From Ilex aquifolium (lineage: Eukaryota; Streptophyta; Magnoliopsida; Aquifoliales; Aquifoliaceae): a DNA stretch of 64,000 bases. Shown here piece by piece: positions 11,339 to 22,791 of the stretch (the stretch's first letter is position 1; the number at the start of each line of letters is the position of its first letter). The position numbers were made by a program, and so were the translations under genes. Where the stretch lies: the NCBI GenBank assembly GCA_951799425.1, contig OX637392.1:53582093-53646092 (forward strand). The letters are read 5' to 3'. Below the pieces are notes generated by a model. That model was not told the origin of the DNA and ran no database searches. It saw only the letters and a program-made list of their open reading frames with translations.

Positions 11339-11346
11339 TATTTAAA
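11339..11346 (-). promoter_or_regulatory. TATA-like box upstream of antisense gene 1 (element 1)
   Basis: The minus strand reads TTTAAATA about 450 bp upstream of the MSASSGA start. The motif and its flank (AAGCTTTAAATAC) are kept in element 3 at 49681-49688. This suggests that the antisense gene has its own promoter outside the LTR. Confidence 0.45.
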
Positions 11347-11510
11347 GCTTGAGGGACGTGGGCTGAGATGTGCGCAGGAATCGAGGAGAGTCATGATTAC
11401 TGCCAAACCGTCAAAAATCTTCAGTCACGTGTGAAGCCAGGGGTGGCCACGTGCAGATCTAGCTCGGTTTTAGAAGTAGTTCAGCCCCTGCTTAAGCTAA
11501 CTTAAGACAA

Positions 11511-11525
11511 GAGCTGGGGGGCAAC
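11511..11525 (+). promoter_or_regulatory. Polypurine tract, element 1
   Basis: AGCTGGGGGGCAAC directly precedes the right LTR, the expected plus-strand priming site. The same tract precedes the LTR at 56744. Confidence 0.75.
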
Positions 11526-12232
11526 TGATGATACCTGAAATAAACCCCAAATCTGAGCTCAGGAAATGAGCTTAGCTCGGGAGCTCGGAGAAGAGAAGCA
11601 GAGCTCATTCAAGCTATAATCTAAGCTCATCCAGCTGAGGTCAGAGCTCCCCAGAAGAGACACGAGATGAGAAATGGCAGGAGAACAACAAGATGACAGC
11701 AGGTACCCCCGTAATAGGAATCAAGCTGGAATCAAGGCATAAAACCCGTAACCAGTCAAGATCCTCTCTAGAAACTAAGGAGAATCCCATGAAAGAAGGC
11801 AAAGATCTCGAGGTGGTGATCATAAAAGCCGGCCATATGGATTTTAGGTAACCCCGGGATTGGAGGAGGAGAGATGGAGGAAGATCCCTTCATTATAGGA
11901 AGTAAAATCGGATTAGAGGTAAACAAAAGGCTATAAAAAGAAGGCCACAAAGGACCCCAAGGGGGGGGGGGATGATCACACTGTAATACATTCAACACCA
12001 CAAATAAGAAAGAGATGAGCTAGAGACTCCATTGTAGAGTGGATTAGCCGAGCTCAGGCCGGTGAACCACTATAGCTCTGTCGAGTTATCATCCTTTTCC
12101 TCATTCCCCTAAGCATCTACTAGCATTATTAAATTCGAGCCTTGCAGCTCAGACACCCTACTTAGCTCCATGCAGATCGTTCATACGACTTAATCCTGTT
12201 CTATAGCTCATTCACGTAGATTTACACCATCA
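11526..12232 (+). repeat. 3' LTR (element 1), 707 bp
   Basis: Starts TGATGATACC and ends ACACCATCA. A TATA box (CTATAAAAAG) is at about 11931-11940. Dense GAGCTC/AGCTC motifs fill the first third. Related to the LTRs at 37709 and 56744. Confidence 0.92.
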
Positions 12233-12484
12233 CAAATAGAACAACGGTCTCCTGCCTTCCTGCCTCATACATTCCAATATTGAGAGCCACAGAATTCAAT
12301 ATCATACTCAAAGTTTTTACAAAATAAAAGTGAAAAGTACGACTTATTCTCGTGAGATTATGATTCAATTTGGATGAAATTACAACGCTATATCATAAAA
12401 GGATCAGTCAAGATATATCGTAAGATCGATGCCCAATGGTTTCCATTTTCTTGTACATACGCTCACAAAATTAAGTACATAGTT
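12233..12484 (-). other. 3' flank / probable 3' UTR of PDC
   Basis: 252 bp between the PDC stop codon and the end of element 1. It lacks repeats or reading frames of note. Element 1 therefore sits in or just past the PDC transcript end. Confidence 0.5.
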
Positions 12485-15400
12485 CTATTGAGGATTTGGA
12501 GGGCGGCTATTGGCAGCAGAAACACGGGAACCCCATTCCAGCAGCTCTTTGCTAGTGTCATCCTTGTGCACCACCACTTCAATGAAACATAATGAATCCT
12601 TCTGTGCTCCTGTCGCCGTTGCAATTGCTTCTATTAGCTCGTCCTCTGTTTGCACCTATAATTCACACAACCCCTCCATTAGTACACTAAGAATAAACTT
12701 ACAGGACGGATGCAAGAAAAGGGGAGACCATTGTCAGCTAGTTTCTGTAACACAGTCATCACTATCCTTATAACAACCATGGCCAATCATGAACTCAATT
12801 AAATGCTAGATTACTATCAAATTCAAGATAATGAGTAATAAATCTTTGTACAAGGGTGTGCTACAGATTGCATTGCTGCTAGGGCTGTTAGTCGAACGAG
12901 TTCGAGTCGAGTTCGAGTCGAGCTTGAAAAACTTGTTTCTTAATCGAGCCTTAAAAATTGTTCAAGTTCGGCTTGTTTAAGAAACGAGCCGAGCCTGAAC
13001 GAGCTAAAAACAAGTCGAGCCCGAGCCGAGCCCGAGTATTTACACATAAACGAGCCGAGTCTATCAAGTTTGAGCCGAGCTTGTAAGGCTTATTTTCTAA
13101 ACGAGCCTAAAAACTTGTTCAAGTTCGGGCTCGTTTAGAAAACGAACCGAGCCTGAACGAACCGAACCCGAGCCGAGCTCAAGCCAAGCTCGAGCAGCTC
13201 AGTTTGATTAACAGCCCTAATTGCTGCTAATAAAAGGCCTGTGGATATCAGAAGCTCATATATTTATGCTTACCCTGGTAGTCCAGCATTTGCCTTCACC
13301 ATTGTGGATGGCATTTACAAGGCCTGTGTAGTCCCAATTCTTAATCACATTGTAAGGACCATCATGAATCTCTACTTCTATTGTATAACCACAGTTGTTA
13401 ATCAGGAATATAATGCTCCTTTGTTCACATCGAATCATCGTTGAAACATCCTGAGCTGTCACCTGCATAAAAAGAGAATATTCTGCTCAGCAATCTATGG
13501 TCTATTGTTCTCCAAAATTATATGACAAATACAACCAAGTATAAGCCCTATCAGTGACTGTTGCTAAGAATTATAGCTGGATTGACGTCTACCAGCTCGA
13601 AGGCTTACATCCCTTTTGTAGCCATGGGCTCAATCGTTAGGTTCGACCCTGGTCTGACATTCAAATAAGAAGTGGGCATATATATGAGGGTGCCACGAAA
13701 TAGAATGGCAGAAATTTATAGCAGTTTATCTTTTTATCAAGGATGAAGTGCCCTTATTGCTTTGGTGTTTTTAATGATTACAATTCCCAAACATAGTTTA
13801 TGTTGTACTTAACACTTAACATAAAAAAACAGCCATTCTAATCCTGAATGCAGGAAACTAAGGCTTTTCTTTAGCACAAACTATCATCATAACCACAATT
13901 ACAACTGACCTGAAAACTTCCATCACCAATGCATGCAATAACGCGCTTGTCTTTGGCTGCCTGAGCATAACCAAGAGTGGCGCCTACTGACCACCCAATG
14001 GATCCATACTGCATCTGAAATTCATAACTGAGGAAAAACAAGACAAGTTAAAAGAAAGCGAATTACATGGTGACCACCACAAACCTTAGGCCAATCTATA
14101 AGAATAAAGGATTGGGACTGATTGAATATAATGTCCTGCTTCACTTAAGGACCTTCTTACCCGCAATTTCTAGGGAGACGGAGTTTCTGGCAATTGAACC
14201 ATGAGTCCCCTGTCTCCGCAATTACAGCAGTGTCTCCAGTCAGCATCTCCTGTTAATGAGTTTTATTTAATCAAATGAAAAAGCCAATACTAGTATTTAT
14301 ATAGAAGTGCGCATGATATTGAAAAGATCAGCAATAGAAATTCAACAACATATTTTGGGGTGCATTAGATATGAATTCCTTTTCCTTTTCTGTTTTTTGA
14401 AATATTACGACTATTTACAGAGAAAACACCTTAATTATTCTAACTTCCAAATCTTAGATGACTTGCTAGTCAAAATACCAACCTAATATATGAAAGCAGC
14501 TGATCACATTCTTTCCCATTTTTAGTCCAGAGAAGAATAATAACAAATCAGAAGGCAAGGCTTGAAATATGTGATCAGGATATCATCTCAAGTGTGACAT
14601 ATAAGTCTCAAAAACCACACATATCATTTTCCCTTGGCCAACAAAAAAGAATAGTGTGGCATAAAAGGACTCCGTCAAAGCCTGCAAATGATTATGCCTA
14701 ATTATAGACCTTACCATCATACTTCAAAAGAATAAGAGATACTACATGATGCTTCTTCTTTCTTACCTGGATGTGCTCGAAGAGAATGTTGACTCTGAGA
14801 GGTTCATCCTTTTCATGCCTTAATGCAATCCCGGGAGGGACATAAATCCTACGGTGATTCTCCATAGCTGCGTTGTTCTTCTTCAGCTTTTTGGCCAAAG
14901 CAGTTAAGAAATCCTTCATGAAAACCCAACCTAAGGAAGGACCATTACCAATGGTCACCCGATTGGGTTGAACTATCACTGCTTTCTCTTTTTTGATCAG
15001 CAACGAGTATCCAACCGAGCTATAGTCGTTGAAGATGGGGCCAATGAAAACATAGGCATCAGCAGATTCGACTATCTCCCCACAAAAGCTGGTACTGACA
15101 GCACCCCAGTATGTCCCGATAAAGTGTGGATGGTGTTCTGGCACAAGTCCCTTACCTGACGGCATCACAGCTATGGGATACTCGCATGCATCTGCAAGCT
15201 CTACAAAGGCCTGTTGTGCCTTTGCAACCCTCAGCTTGGGGCCTGCAATAAGAACAGGTTTTACAGCCTTGTTCAGAAACTCCGCTGTCGCTTCCACTGC
15301 TGCTTCTAATCCTAACTGATTGCTGAGCCTGAAGGAAAGTGACAGACAAAAGAAACGATAGAAATGGAAAACGAAGTCAAGGGCAAAAACATACAGAAAA

Positions 15401-18015
15401 ACATAGGATACTTCTGTACTCAATTGGAAAACGAAGTCAAGCACAAAAACATACAGAAAAACAAAGGATACTTCTGTACTCAATGGAGGCATAATTTCAC
15501 GTGAAATTGAGGGACAATAAGTTTCTATTTGAGTTCCATCATATTTAAATGGCTTGAAAAAGCATGTTATTCACTAATTGTTTAAGATAAACTATTTGGG
15601 GGAAGTAACAAGATGGTGAAGATTGGCCGCAAAAGAAACATATAATGCAAAATGCAGACTCAACAGCTCATATGGCTGAGCACATTTTCTAAAAGATCTG
15701 TAAATTTTCCTGCACATGGCACCCATCTTAAGTAATCTCACATTTCACAAGGCAACTGCTTGATTCTGTTGTGGAATGTTTTTCTATAAAAGCATATCAA
15801 ATCTAGAGAAACACGAATATTGGTTTTTTTACGAGGTTGTTTGGTTAAAGTCTGCAAAATTTGATTAGCAAACTCAATTCTAACCCTGTTTTGACTTGAC
15901 CTTATATGTGAAAACACTTTCTGGCAATGTGTAGTGTATGCTCTAGGTGTAGACTCTGTTTTCCCAATCTTTGGCAACTCCCTCCCCCCAACCCCCACCC
16001 CCTCTCTTAAAACTTGCAACGGAGTGAAACAATTTAACATAACAACAGGAATAAATTCATAATATCCTTGGACATGGTTAGTTATACTTTAATTGTTTCC
16101 ATGTGTACATACTCATTTGATACCATCCATGCTGGTAACAGAACAAAAATCTCATTAAAACAAATCATGAATTCATCAGCTATGGCTCGAAGTATCTCAA
16201 CGTATCTGCCTATTTGCATCTGTAACAAGCATCTTTACTGCGTGCATGTGCAGAACAACAACATTGACATCGATCCAATATATTCGTATTCTTAAAATTA
16301 GGTCCATAATGTAGCCAAGCAACATTGCTTTCCTAAACAATTTGACAGTTTGGTCATTTTAGAACCTCAATTTGATAGACTTGCAGCAATTTCAAATGAT
16401 ATCTTTAGCCCGCAATTGTTTCTCTTCATCACATTGTGATTATAGTTTTTTTCAGCATACTTTAATATTATGAAAGGAGCATGATTTCTTCAAACAGAAA
16501 AGGATTCGGCAACAGCAATTATATGTAGAAACGTGCACACTATTGTTAGGATTACAGAGCTTAAAGCACAACAATGCTATTCTGCTTGAAATTTACATGG
16601 TAAGGAAAAAATTGGGACAGAGCATTTGCCTAACACAGATGGTTGCAACCACAGCTTATTGTAGTCAAACTTAAAAAAATAAAGCACTCATAAACATACC
16701 AATTATATATAAATATAATTAGCTTACCGATATGTGTCATGCATTAAACAGAGATATATTGGGTAGAAAAAAGAAAAAAACATACTTTGGTGCAAGAGAG
16801 AATGGGACTGGCTCTCTAGCAAAAGTTGGATGATGAATTCCTGGCAAATTGCAACTTATGCTAATGTAAGCAGGCTTGCTCTCCTTCAAAGCAGTTGAAA
16901 TTGCAGTGTCAATCTGCTCATGTGCATCCTCCAAGTTATTCACCACTGCCTGTTACATTATCATCAAGCTTACGATTATCACTCCCATTGTACGAAAACA
17001 TTCATTACACTTCTACATTAATCAATTCTATGACATCATACTTAACTAAAAGAATAAAACACATTCAATTTACTTTTTTTTTGTGTGGTGTGTTATAGTA
17101 GCATAAACCAACCTCATAAGATTAATTAACCAGGATCGATGAGATACACTCTCCTATTTATTAATTTATTGAGACCCATCTTGTAACCCTTTCAGATACA
17201 GTAAACAACCATACAATCCCCTCCATCAAAGGTTAACATTAGGCTGTACCATACTATAGTATAGGCTTTATTAGACCCATCATGTAACATTTCCATGCAC
17301 TACCTAAAAAAAATTCAATACCATAATTTCATTAGTAACCGTAGGTTGATTTGATACATTTGTAACCATTAGTTGTTGAAATTGATAATGTATACAAGAG
17401 GTTTGACACTCAAACAAGGATTAATATATAAATCAGAAGTTGTAAAGTACTTTTCAACATGAATGATCCAAAAGCGCTTTACCCAACACAATGCAACATA
17501 TTCAGCTATATTTACCCCAAAAGAACATTGCTAGCTCTAAGTTGACTGACCTGAGCACAAGTAATGGTCTGAAAACACCGGAGCTCCTGAGTAAAATCCG
17601 GCAACCCAATAGTATGATGCAAAATCCGATTAGTCCCATAATCATTGGAGTTGGGCCCACCCACAATACAGATCACCGGCAAGTTCTCACTGTATGCCCC
17701 AGCGATGGCGTTGATCACACTGAGCCCACCCACAGTAAACGTGACCACACAGGCCCCCACGCCCCTCGCACGTGCGTAACCATCAGCGGCGTAGCCGGCG
17801 TTCAGCTCGTTGCAGCAGCCAACTAAATTAAGCCCCGGTTCGGCTAGTAAATGATCCAGTAAAGCCAAGTTGAAGTCGCCGGGAACGGAGAAGACGTCAT
17901 TCACGCCGATTTGGACCAGTCTCCGAGCTATGTGACTGCCTAGGCTGCCGCTTGACTGGCAGGTCGGGATCGGAGCCGGGTGAACCGCCTCACCCATATG
18001 ATTGGCAGCTTCCAT
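12485..18015 (-). CDS. PDC: Pyruvate decarboxylase, seven exons
   Basis: Thiamine-diphosphate enzyme converting pyruvate to acetaldehyde and CO2, the first step of ethanolic fermentation in the cytosol. Exons: 18015-17551, 16949-16786, 15328-14767, 14249-14161, 14027-13910, 13462-13274 and 12655-12485. All introns are GT-AG and phases close to 585 codons, the usual plant length. Visible signatures: the cofactor glutamate in [16 protein letters not shown], the paired histidines in [14 protein letters not shown], the metal/cofactor motif GDGSF...NN (exons 5-6), and the C-terminus [20 protein letters not shown]. No stop or frameshift is seen. One residue differs from the usual plant form: NNCGYTIE instead of NNGGYTIE. 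A MITE lies in intron 6, and a Tat element is inserted about 250 bp past the stop. Plant PDC genes are typically induced by low oxygen. Confidence 0.95.
12880..13219. mobile_element. hAT-like MITE in PDC intron 6
   Basis: 340 bp with perfect 11-bp terminal inverted repeats TAGGGCTGTTA / TAACAGCCCTA. An 8-bp target duplication ATTGCTGC flanks it (12872-12879 and 13220-13227). TIR sequence and 8-bp duplication fit the hAT superfamily. The interior is built of repeated CGAGCCGAG and GTTCGAGTCG motifs and has no coding capacity. Confidence 0.88.
15365..15484. repeat. 60-bp tandem duplication in PDC intron 2
   Basis: Two adjacent 60-bp copies (15365-15424 and 15425-15484) start TGGAAAACGAAGTCAAG and differ at a few positions. 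They lie just upstream of the exon 3 acceptor on the coding strand. Confidence 0.85.
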
Positions 18016-18100
18016 TATGTTTAAAAGACTGAGAGAAACAGAGAATTTAAGTTCTGGGTTTTGAGAAGAGTTGGGTTTGATGGTGGTTTTTGGGTGGTGT

Positions 18101-18110
18101 CATATATATA
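18101..18110 (-). promoter_or_regulatory. Putative TATA box of PDC
   Basis: TATATATATG on the minus strand, about 90 nt upstream of the PDC start codon. Position and sequence fit a core promoter. Confidence 0.55.
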
Positions 18111-18129
18111 GGTACATATACATGGTGTG

Positions 18130-18130
18130 C

Positions 18131-18164
<34 letters not shown>
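18130..18164. repeat. Compound microsatellite (GT)n(GA)n in the PDC promoter
   Basis: Alternating GT then GA dinucleotides 110-150 bp upstream of the PDC ATG. On the gene's strand this reads (TC)n(AC)n just upstream of the TATA-like box. Confidence 0.9.
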
Positions 18165-19653
18165 TGGTTTTGATTCTTTTCAAGACAGTGGGCAGTAGTC
18201 GACAAGAAATGGTGGAAAAGCTACTAGGTAGGGTTGTATTTGATTAAAAGTAATTGAATTTATTCACCGAATTACTGATCTATAATATTAAAAAATAATT
18301 TTTGAGTACAGGTTTTTGATTCTGATTATTATAGTAATTTTTTTCTTGGAGAACAATGGTGGATTTGTCGTTTCATGTTTGATTATTTGCTTTGATTGTT
18401 GTATCTGGGTTTAGGACTTTTTCTGATACAGTAAGTGGTAAGAAGGACCACCGTTTGGAAAACCAGAGACAGTCTTTGTTTTGATTAATGGTTTTTCAAT
18501 AAAGAGGTCTGTAATATTCAAGTGGTGTTTGAATATTATGCATTGGTCTTTTTGGACATAGCCAACTGTGTTACTACAGTAATGTCAATTTAGCGTAACA
18601 GAGAATCAACTCGTATTAATCAATCCTATTTGTTAAACATGTAAGATAGTATTAGTCATACAAATTATACTACGTATTCCGACAGTGGCCAATCTCACGC
18701 TCTTATTATATTTGTTTATCAAGTCATATGAAACAATTCAAGCTGAGACGCTGGTATCTCGTCCTCTTTAAAGAGATTCAATTTCTCTGCAGATGACAAA
18801 GTCCAAAACCGGTGCATCAAACCTTGTCATTTACTTCTATAAATATTGTCGAGGACACTAAACGAGAAATTTATTTCGCCCAATTAAACTAGACTAAACA
18901 TTACACATGACAGAACATGGAGCCATGATCAATCTCTTCCCAAGATTCTCTAAGCGTTTACAACACGAACAACAACATGTGCAATTCAAAAATTTCCTGC
19001 ATCACAAAACTATCCTCTGATCAGTTCACCTACATAAACTTATGGCTTCTACACATGCAATTGAGAGTTCATACGAATAAAACTTATATATGTGTAGATG
19101 CACACTCTCAGTGTGTGCTTATTTATGACATGGGAGAGAGAAAAAAAGGGTAAACAATTTGATTATTTTCGAGAACCTTCATAGTATTTTCAGAGCATTC
19201 GAAGAGTCAGTCATTTATGTATAATTTCTTGCATAATGGCCCTTTTAATGGGGTTCAATTCATTTTCATTTTTACTAAGTATTTGAGCCATGAATTGTGT
19301 CTCCTTATAACTTGAGATGATGAATTTGTTTGAAAGAACTACAAGCGATCCTCTCTCTTTGTGTCTCTCACTACGAGTTAATCCTCAGACCTACGCACTC
19401 TTATTCCAATAACTAATCTCATTCTTAAATCTTTTCGATGAAATTGAAAAATAGAAATATCTTTACTTATTCTTCTAATTTTTATATATTCTAAACTACT
19501 GTATCCAATAACAATATTAGTTTCTCGACAGGAGCAACAACATAAAGAAGTTATTGAGAGTCAATTCGAATAGAACTTATGTATGTGCATATGTATACGG
19601 ATGCTCAAATACGTGATATGAAATGTAAGAAGGAGAGATAAAGACACGCAAAC
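18165..19653. other. AT-rich intergenic DNA
   Basis: No supported gene. A short segment near 19065-19145 resembles one near 19555-19645 (GAGAGT...CGAATA.AACTTAT...TGTG), suggesting an old local duplication. Confidence 0.4.
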
Positions 19654-19748
19654 CCGATAATCCAAATAAACACGCCAATGAAGGAGAGGGCGAGGGAAGC
19701 CAAGGCAAAGGGCAGGCCAATAAGAAAAGCTAGTGGGCTGCACTTCAT
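19654..19748 (-). pseudogene. TAXIMIN-like peptide gene, exon 1 relic
   Basis: ATG at 19748 opens a 31-codon exon with CSPLAFLIGLPFALASLALS and IGVFIWIIG. It ends at a GT donor in phase 2, the phase of the related exon at 35806-35894. The segment resembles the hydrophobic N-terminal part of plant TAXIMIN small signalling peptides. I find no partner exon with the Cys-rich CICPCC motif in the next 700 bp downstream on this strand, so it looks like an orphan exon. Identity rests on recalled family features, not a search. Confidence 0.45.
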
Positions 19749-20454
19749 GGTCACACCACAGCAATCAAACAGAGGGCGGCTCAAATGAAAGGCCCTACCA
19801 AAGATATAACACCAAGGGCGCCACGTACAGTCCACACCCCATCGAAAACACTTAAATTAAGCTATGCACTTATTGTTCAAGAAGAAAAAATAAAGCTATG
19901 CACTTGAGTGTAACTTTGGATTTATTGTTTTCATTAATGAGTAGTCATTCTAATCAAGAATCAAAACATCGTTTCATCGCATTGTTTCGCTCATTTAAGA
20001 AACAAAAACGTTTCAAAAAGATTTCTGAAATTTTTAGGAAACATAATGAAAATGGATAAAAAATAAAAATTTAGAAATTTATTTTTAAAATATTGGTCTA
20101 AATATATCTAAATATCTTGAAATACATCGAAACATTTCGAAACATTGGTGGAAACATGCTGAAACATTTTGAAATAACTCAAAATATTCCAAAATACTTT
20201 AAATCACTTCAAAGCACGGGAATTTCGATTCGATCAATAATTTGTTTCGGTCTTCTTAGAAACGAAAACTTTTCAGTCATTTCAAAACGATATTTTAATC
20301 TTAAATTTCTAATTGCGTGTCTTTTTGAAATGATTACCGTAACATAATCGCGGGTACTATATGCAATCACTTACGAATTACGAATATTAGTCAAATATGG
20401 ATTTTATTTGAATTTAGGGACTTACTTCAGGACGTGCATTACTACTTCTTACTT
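19749..20454. other. AT-rich intergenic DNA with GAAACATTT-type short repeats
   Basis: Around 19990-20220 the string GAAACATT recurs at irregular spacing. No gene is supported. Confidence 0.35.

Positions 20455-20487
<33 letters not shown>
20455..20487. repeat. Compound microsatellite (GT)n(GA)n
   Basis: Same composition and order as the one at 18130-18164. It lies next to the 3' end of the LINE fragment. Confidence 0.9.
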
Positions 20488-20559
20488 CCACAGATCAGTC
20501 CTCAAGAGCATAAAGGGTAGGCATTGTTTTACAAAAAGCACAAGAATATATTATAACAA

Positions 20560-22040
20560 TTACAATGGATGTTTCTTCATCACAATCATTGTCCATTTCA
20601 TCTGGTGATGGACACCCTCATTTGATACCCGATGGGTAGCTGTGTCACCCCACAAGAAACGAGTGAACATCCTCTCTAACTGGTGGAAAACATCAGCAGG
20701 AGGCCTCAGCACATGAAACAAGTGGATAGGCATCGACGCGAGCACATGACGAACCAAAGTGAGCTTACCTCCAAAGGAAAGCAAGCGATTCGCCCATCCA
20801 GAAATCCGCTCACGCACCTTCCGAATCATCTCATCAAAGTACGAAATTCAAAGATGACCCAAGTAGATAGGGCACCCCAGATAAATAAATGGAAGGTCAC
20901 ACCTCTGAAAACCAGTGGTCTGTCGTGCAATCACCTCTCTAGAATGCGAGGCACGCGAACTGATATAGAAACTGCTCTTGCTCTGACTAACTAACTGACC
21001 AGAGGCAGCCTCATAGTGATGAAGGAAATTCATAACTCGCTGCAAGCTCGACTGGCACCCATTAGCAAAGATAATAATGTCATCAGCAAAAGCCAAATGT
21101 GAAACCGAAACCCCAACTCCAGTACTATAAGCCACCCCCGGAAACCTAGCATACAAAGAGTCCAAGCCTCGAGAGAGATACTCTGCAGCAATGATGAACA
21201 AACAAGGAGAAAGGGGGTCACCCTGCCGCAGCCCCCCCTGCGATTGAAAAAAGCCCTGACTAACCCCATTCACCATCACAGAAAACCACGGCCCCCAGAT
21301 AGCCCGCCGAACCAAAGAAATCCAGTCCTCAGAGAACCCAAAAGCCCGCAACATCTAGAGTATGAATGGCCAAGACATCCTGTCATATGCCTTAGCCATA
21401 TCAAGCTTCAGCACGACATTCCCACCCCGGGAACCTCTCCCCAAATCACGAACCAACTCCTGAGTCAAAAGAACACTGTCCTGCAACACTCGGCCCGGTA
21501 CAAACCCACTCTGCGTCGGTGATATGATACGCGGCAACAAGGATGACAGACGAGAAACGAGGATCTTCATGATCACCTTGTTACTCACGTTACATAAACT
21601 GATCGGCCGAAAATCTGCCCAAGTAGAAGGTGACTCCTTCTTGGGCAAAAGCACCACCAACGTGCTCATGAATCCTTGTGGCATAGGAGAACCCCTGAAG
21701 TAATCCTGAACTGCAGCCAGCAAATCTGCTCCCACAATGTCCCAGCAAAATTGATAAAAGTGACTACAATACCCATCTGGCCCTGGCGCACTATCAGAAT
21801 CAATAGAGAACACGGCCTGTCTCACCTCCTCTAAAGTCGGCATAGCACACAACCCAACATCATCTGCACTAGTCACAATAGCTGGAATAGCCGAAAAATC
21901 TGCAACCTCAACCTGACCAGCCCCCACAGAGAACAATCCCTGAAAAAAGGACACTGCTGAAGCGCGAATAGCCCCAGGCTCAGTAATCCACTCTGGAGAA
22001 ATACTATATTGATGAAGCCATTTTTCTCCCATTAGACTTG
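20560..22040 (-). mobile_element. LINE (L1-type non-LTR retrotransposon) reverse transcriptase fragment
   Basis: One minus-strand frame from 22032 to 20560 encodes the RT fingers, palm and thumb. Visible motifs are DFRPISLCNV, QSGFVPGR, GGLRQGDPLSPCLFI, the active site FADDIIIF, YLGCPIYLG and the thumb RERISGWANRLLSFGGK. In-frame stops at 21355-21357 and 20848-20850 break it. The 5' endonuclease part and the 3' C-terminal region are missing, so it is a double-truncated dead copy. No poly-A tail or target duplication was found. Confidence 0.88.
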
Positions 22041-22786
22041 TAAAGCCTTTACTCTTTTTCTTTCTCTCTTCTAGACTTGTCGTACCCTATCCCAGTGGGA
22101 ACTCTGATGGAAGTCTAATTAAGGCTCTTTCCGACTATCAGGGTTGTTAAAACCCCCTGTTCTGGTAGCTCCTCGGAACCGAACCACCAAAATTCCACCC
22201 TTCGGGTGTCGCTTCCAGTGTAAGAAGCTAAGCATTCTGCCAGACGTGTTCACCATGAATGATGTGGCTTGTCAAAACTCCATTGGATTTGTGTGCAAAT
22301 TACGCTATTGATGTGCTCAAGGCCAAATTGGTGTAATTAGGTCGTCATAGTTTTCTATACCGGTTGACATCAATGTGCCACTAGTCTCTTGCATTTAAAA
22401 ATATGTGATTAGCAATGTCATGGTAGAAATAAAATATCATTGTCACGCCATTCTGTGTAGGAATTCTTGTAAAAAATTGTGTTGGTTTAAGATATATTTT
22501 CTTTGATAAGAATAATAATAATAATATCTCGAAAAGTAAATTTTACTGAATTAAAGCAAATGTAAATGTGTACAAGGGAAGAGCTATGTAGCAACAAGCA
22601 TTGGCAAGAGCAACAAAAAATCAACAAATATTTAGGAGGTGCTCTTTTAGGGGTAGCTTAGACAGATTTGGCAAGACTGTTGTAGCTAGACACATGAAGT
22701 ATAACTGTGGAAAACAAGAAAATTGCTAAATTATCTCTGGGCTGATACATGGAGCAGGTAATAATAATATCACCAATATGATGATA
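22041..22786. other. Intergenic DNA of unknown origin
   Basis: The first 200 bp are GC-richer than the surroundings (about 22080-22260) and could belong to the LINE or another repeat; I do not recognise them. The rest is AT-rich with no supported gene. Confidence 0.35.
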
Positions 22787-22791
22787 GGCGC

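Larger units (their letters stand above)
1..12232 (+). mobile_element. Tat-lineage Ty3/Gypsy LTR retrotransposon (element 1), left LTR truncated by window
   Basis: The tail of the left LTR (1-140) matches the end of the right LTR (11526-12232) and is followed by a primer binding site. gag-pol is on the plus strand (200-5695), then a hairpin array, then two spliced minus-strand genes (6412-10893), a polypurine tract and the right LTR. The order PR-RT-RNase H-second RNase H-integrase is diagnostic of the Tat group. Element 3 at 37709 belongs to the same family. The sense frame carries several stops, so it is not autonomous. The right-hand target duplication would be CAAAT at 12233-12237; the left one lies outside the window. 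Confidence 0.93.

Noticed and set aside
10069-11406. Longer start for antisense gene 1 at 11406
   Set aside because: The extra N-terminus spans the TATA-like box and is not aligned in element 3. MSASSGA at 10893 is shared and better placed.
12485-18015. Acetolactate synthase or another thiamine-diphosphate enzyme instead of PDC
   Set aside because: [23 protein letters not shown] and [20 protein letters not shown] are pyruvate decarboxylase signatures; no plastid transit peptide is present.
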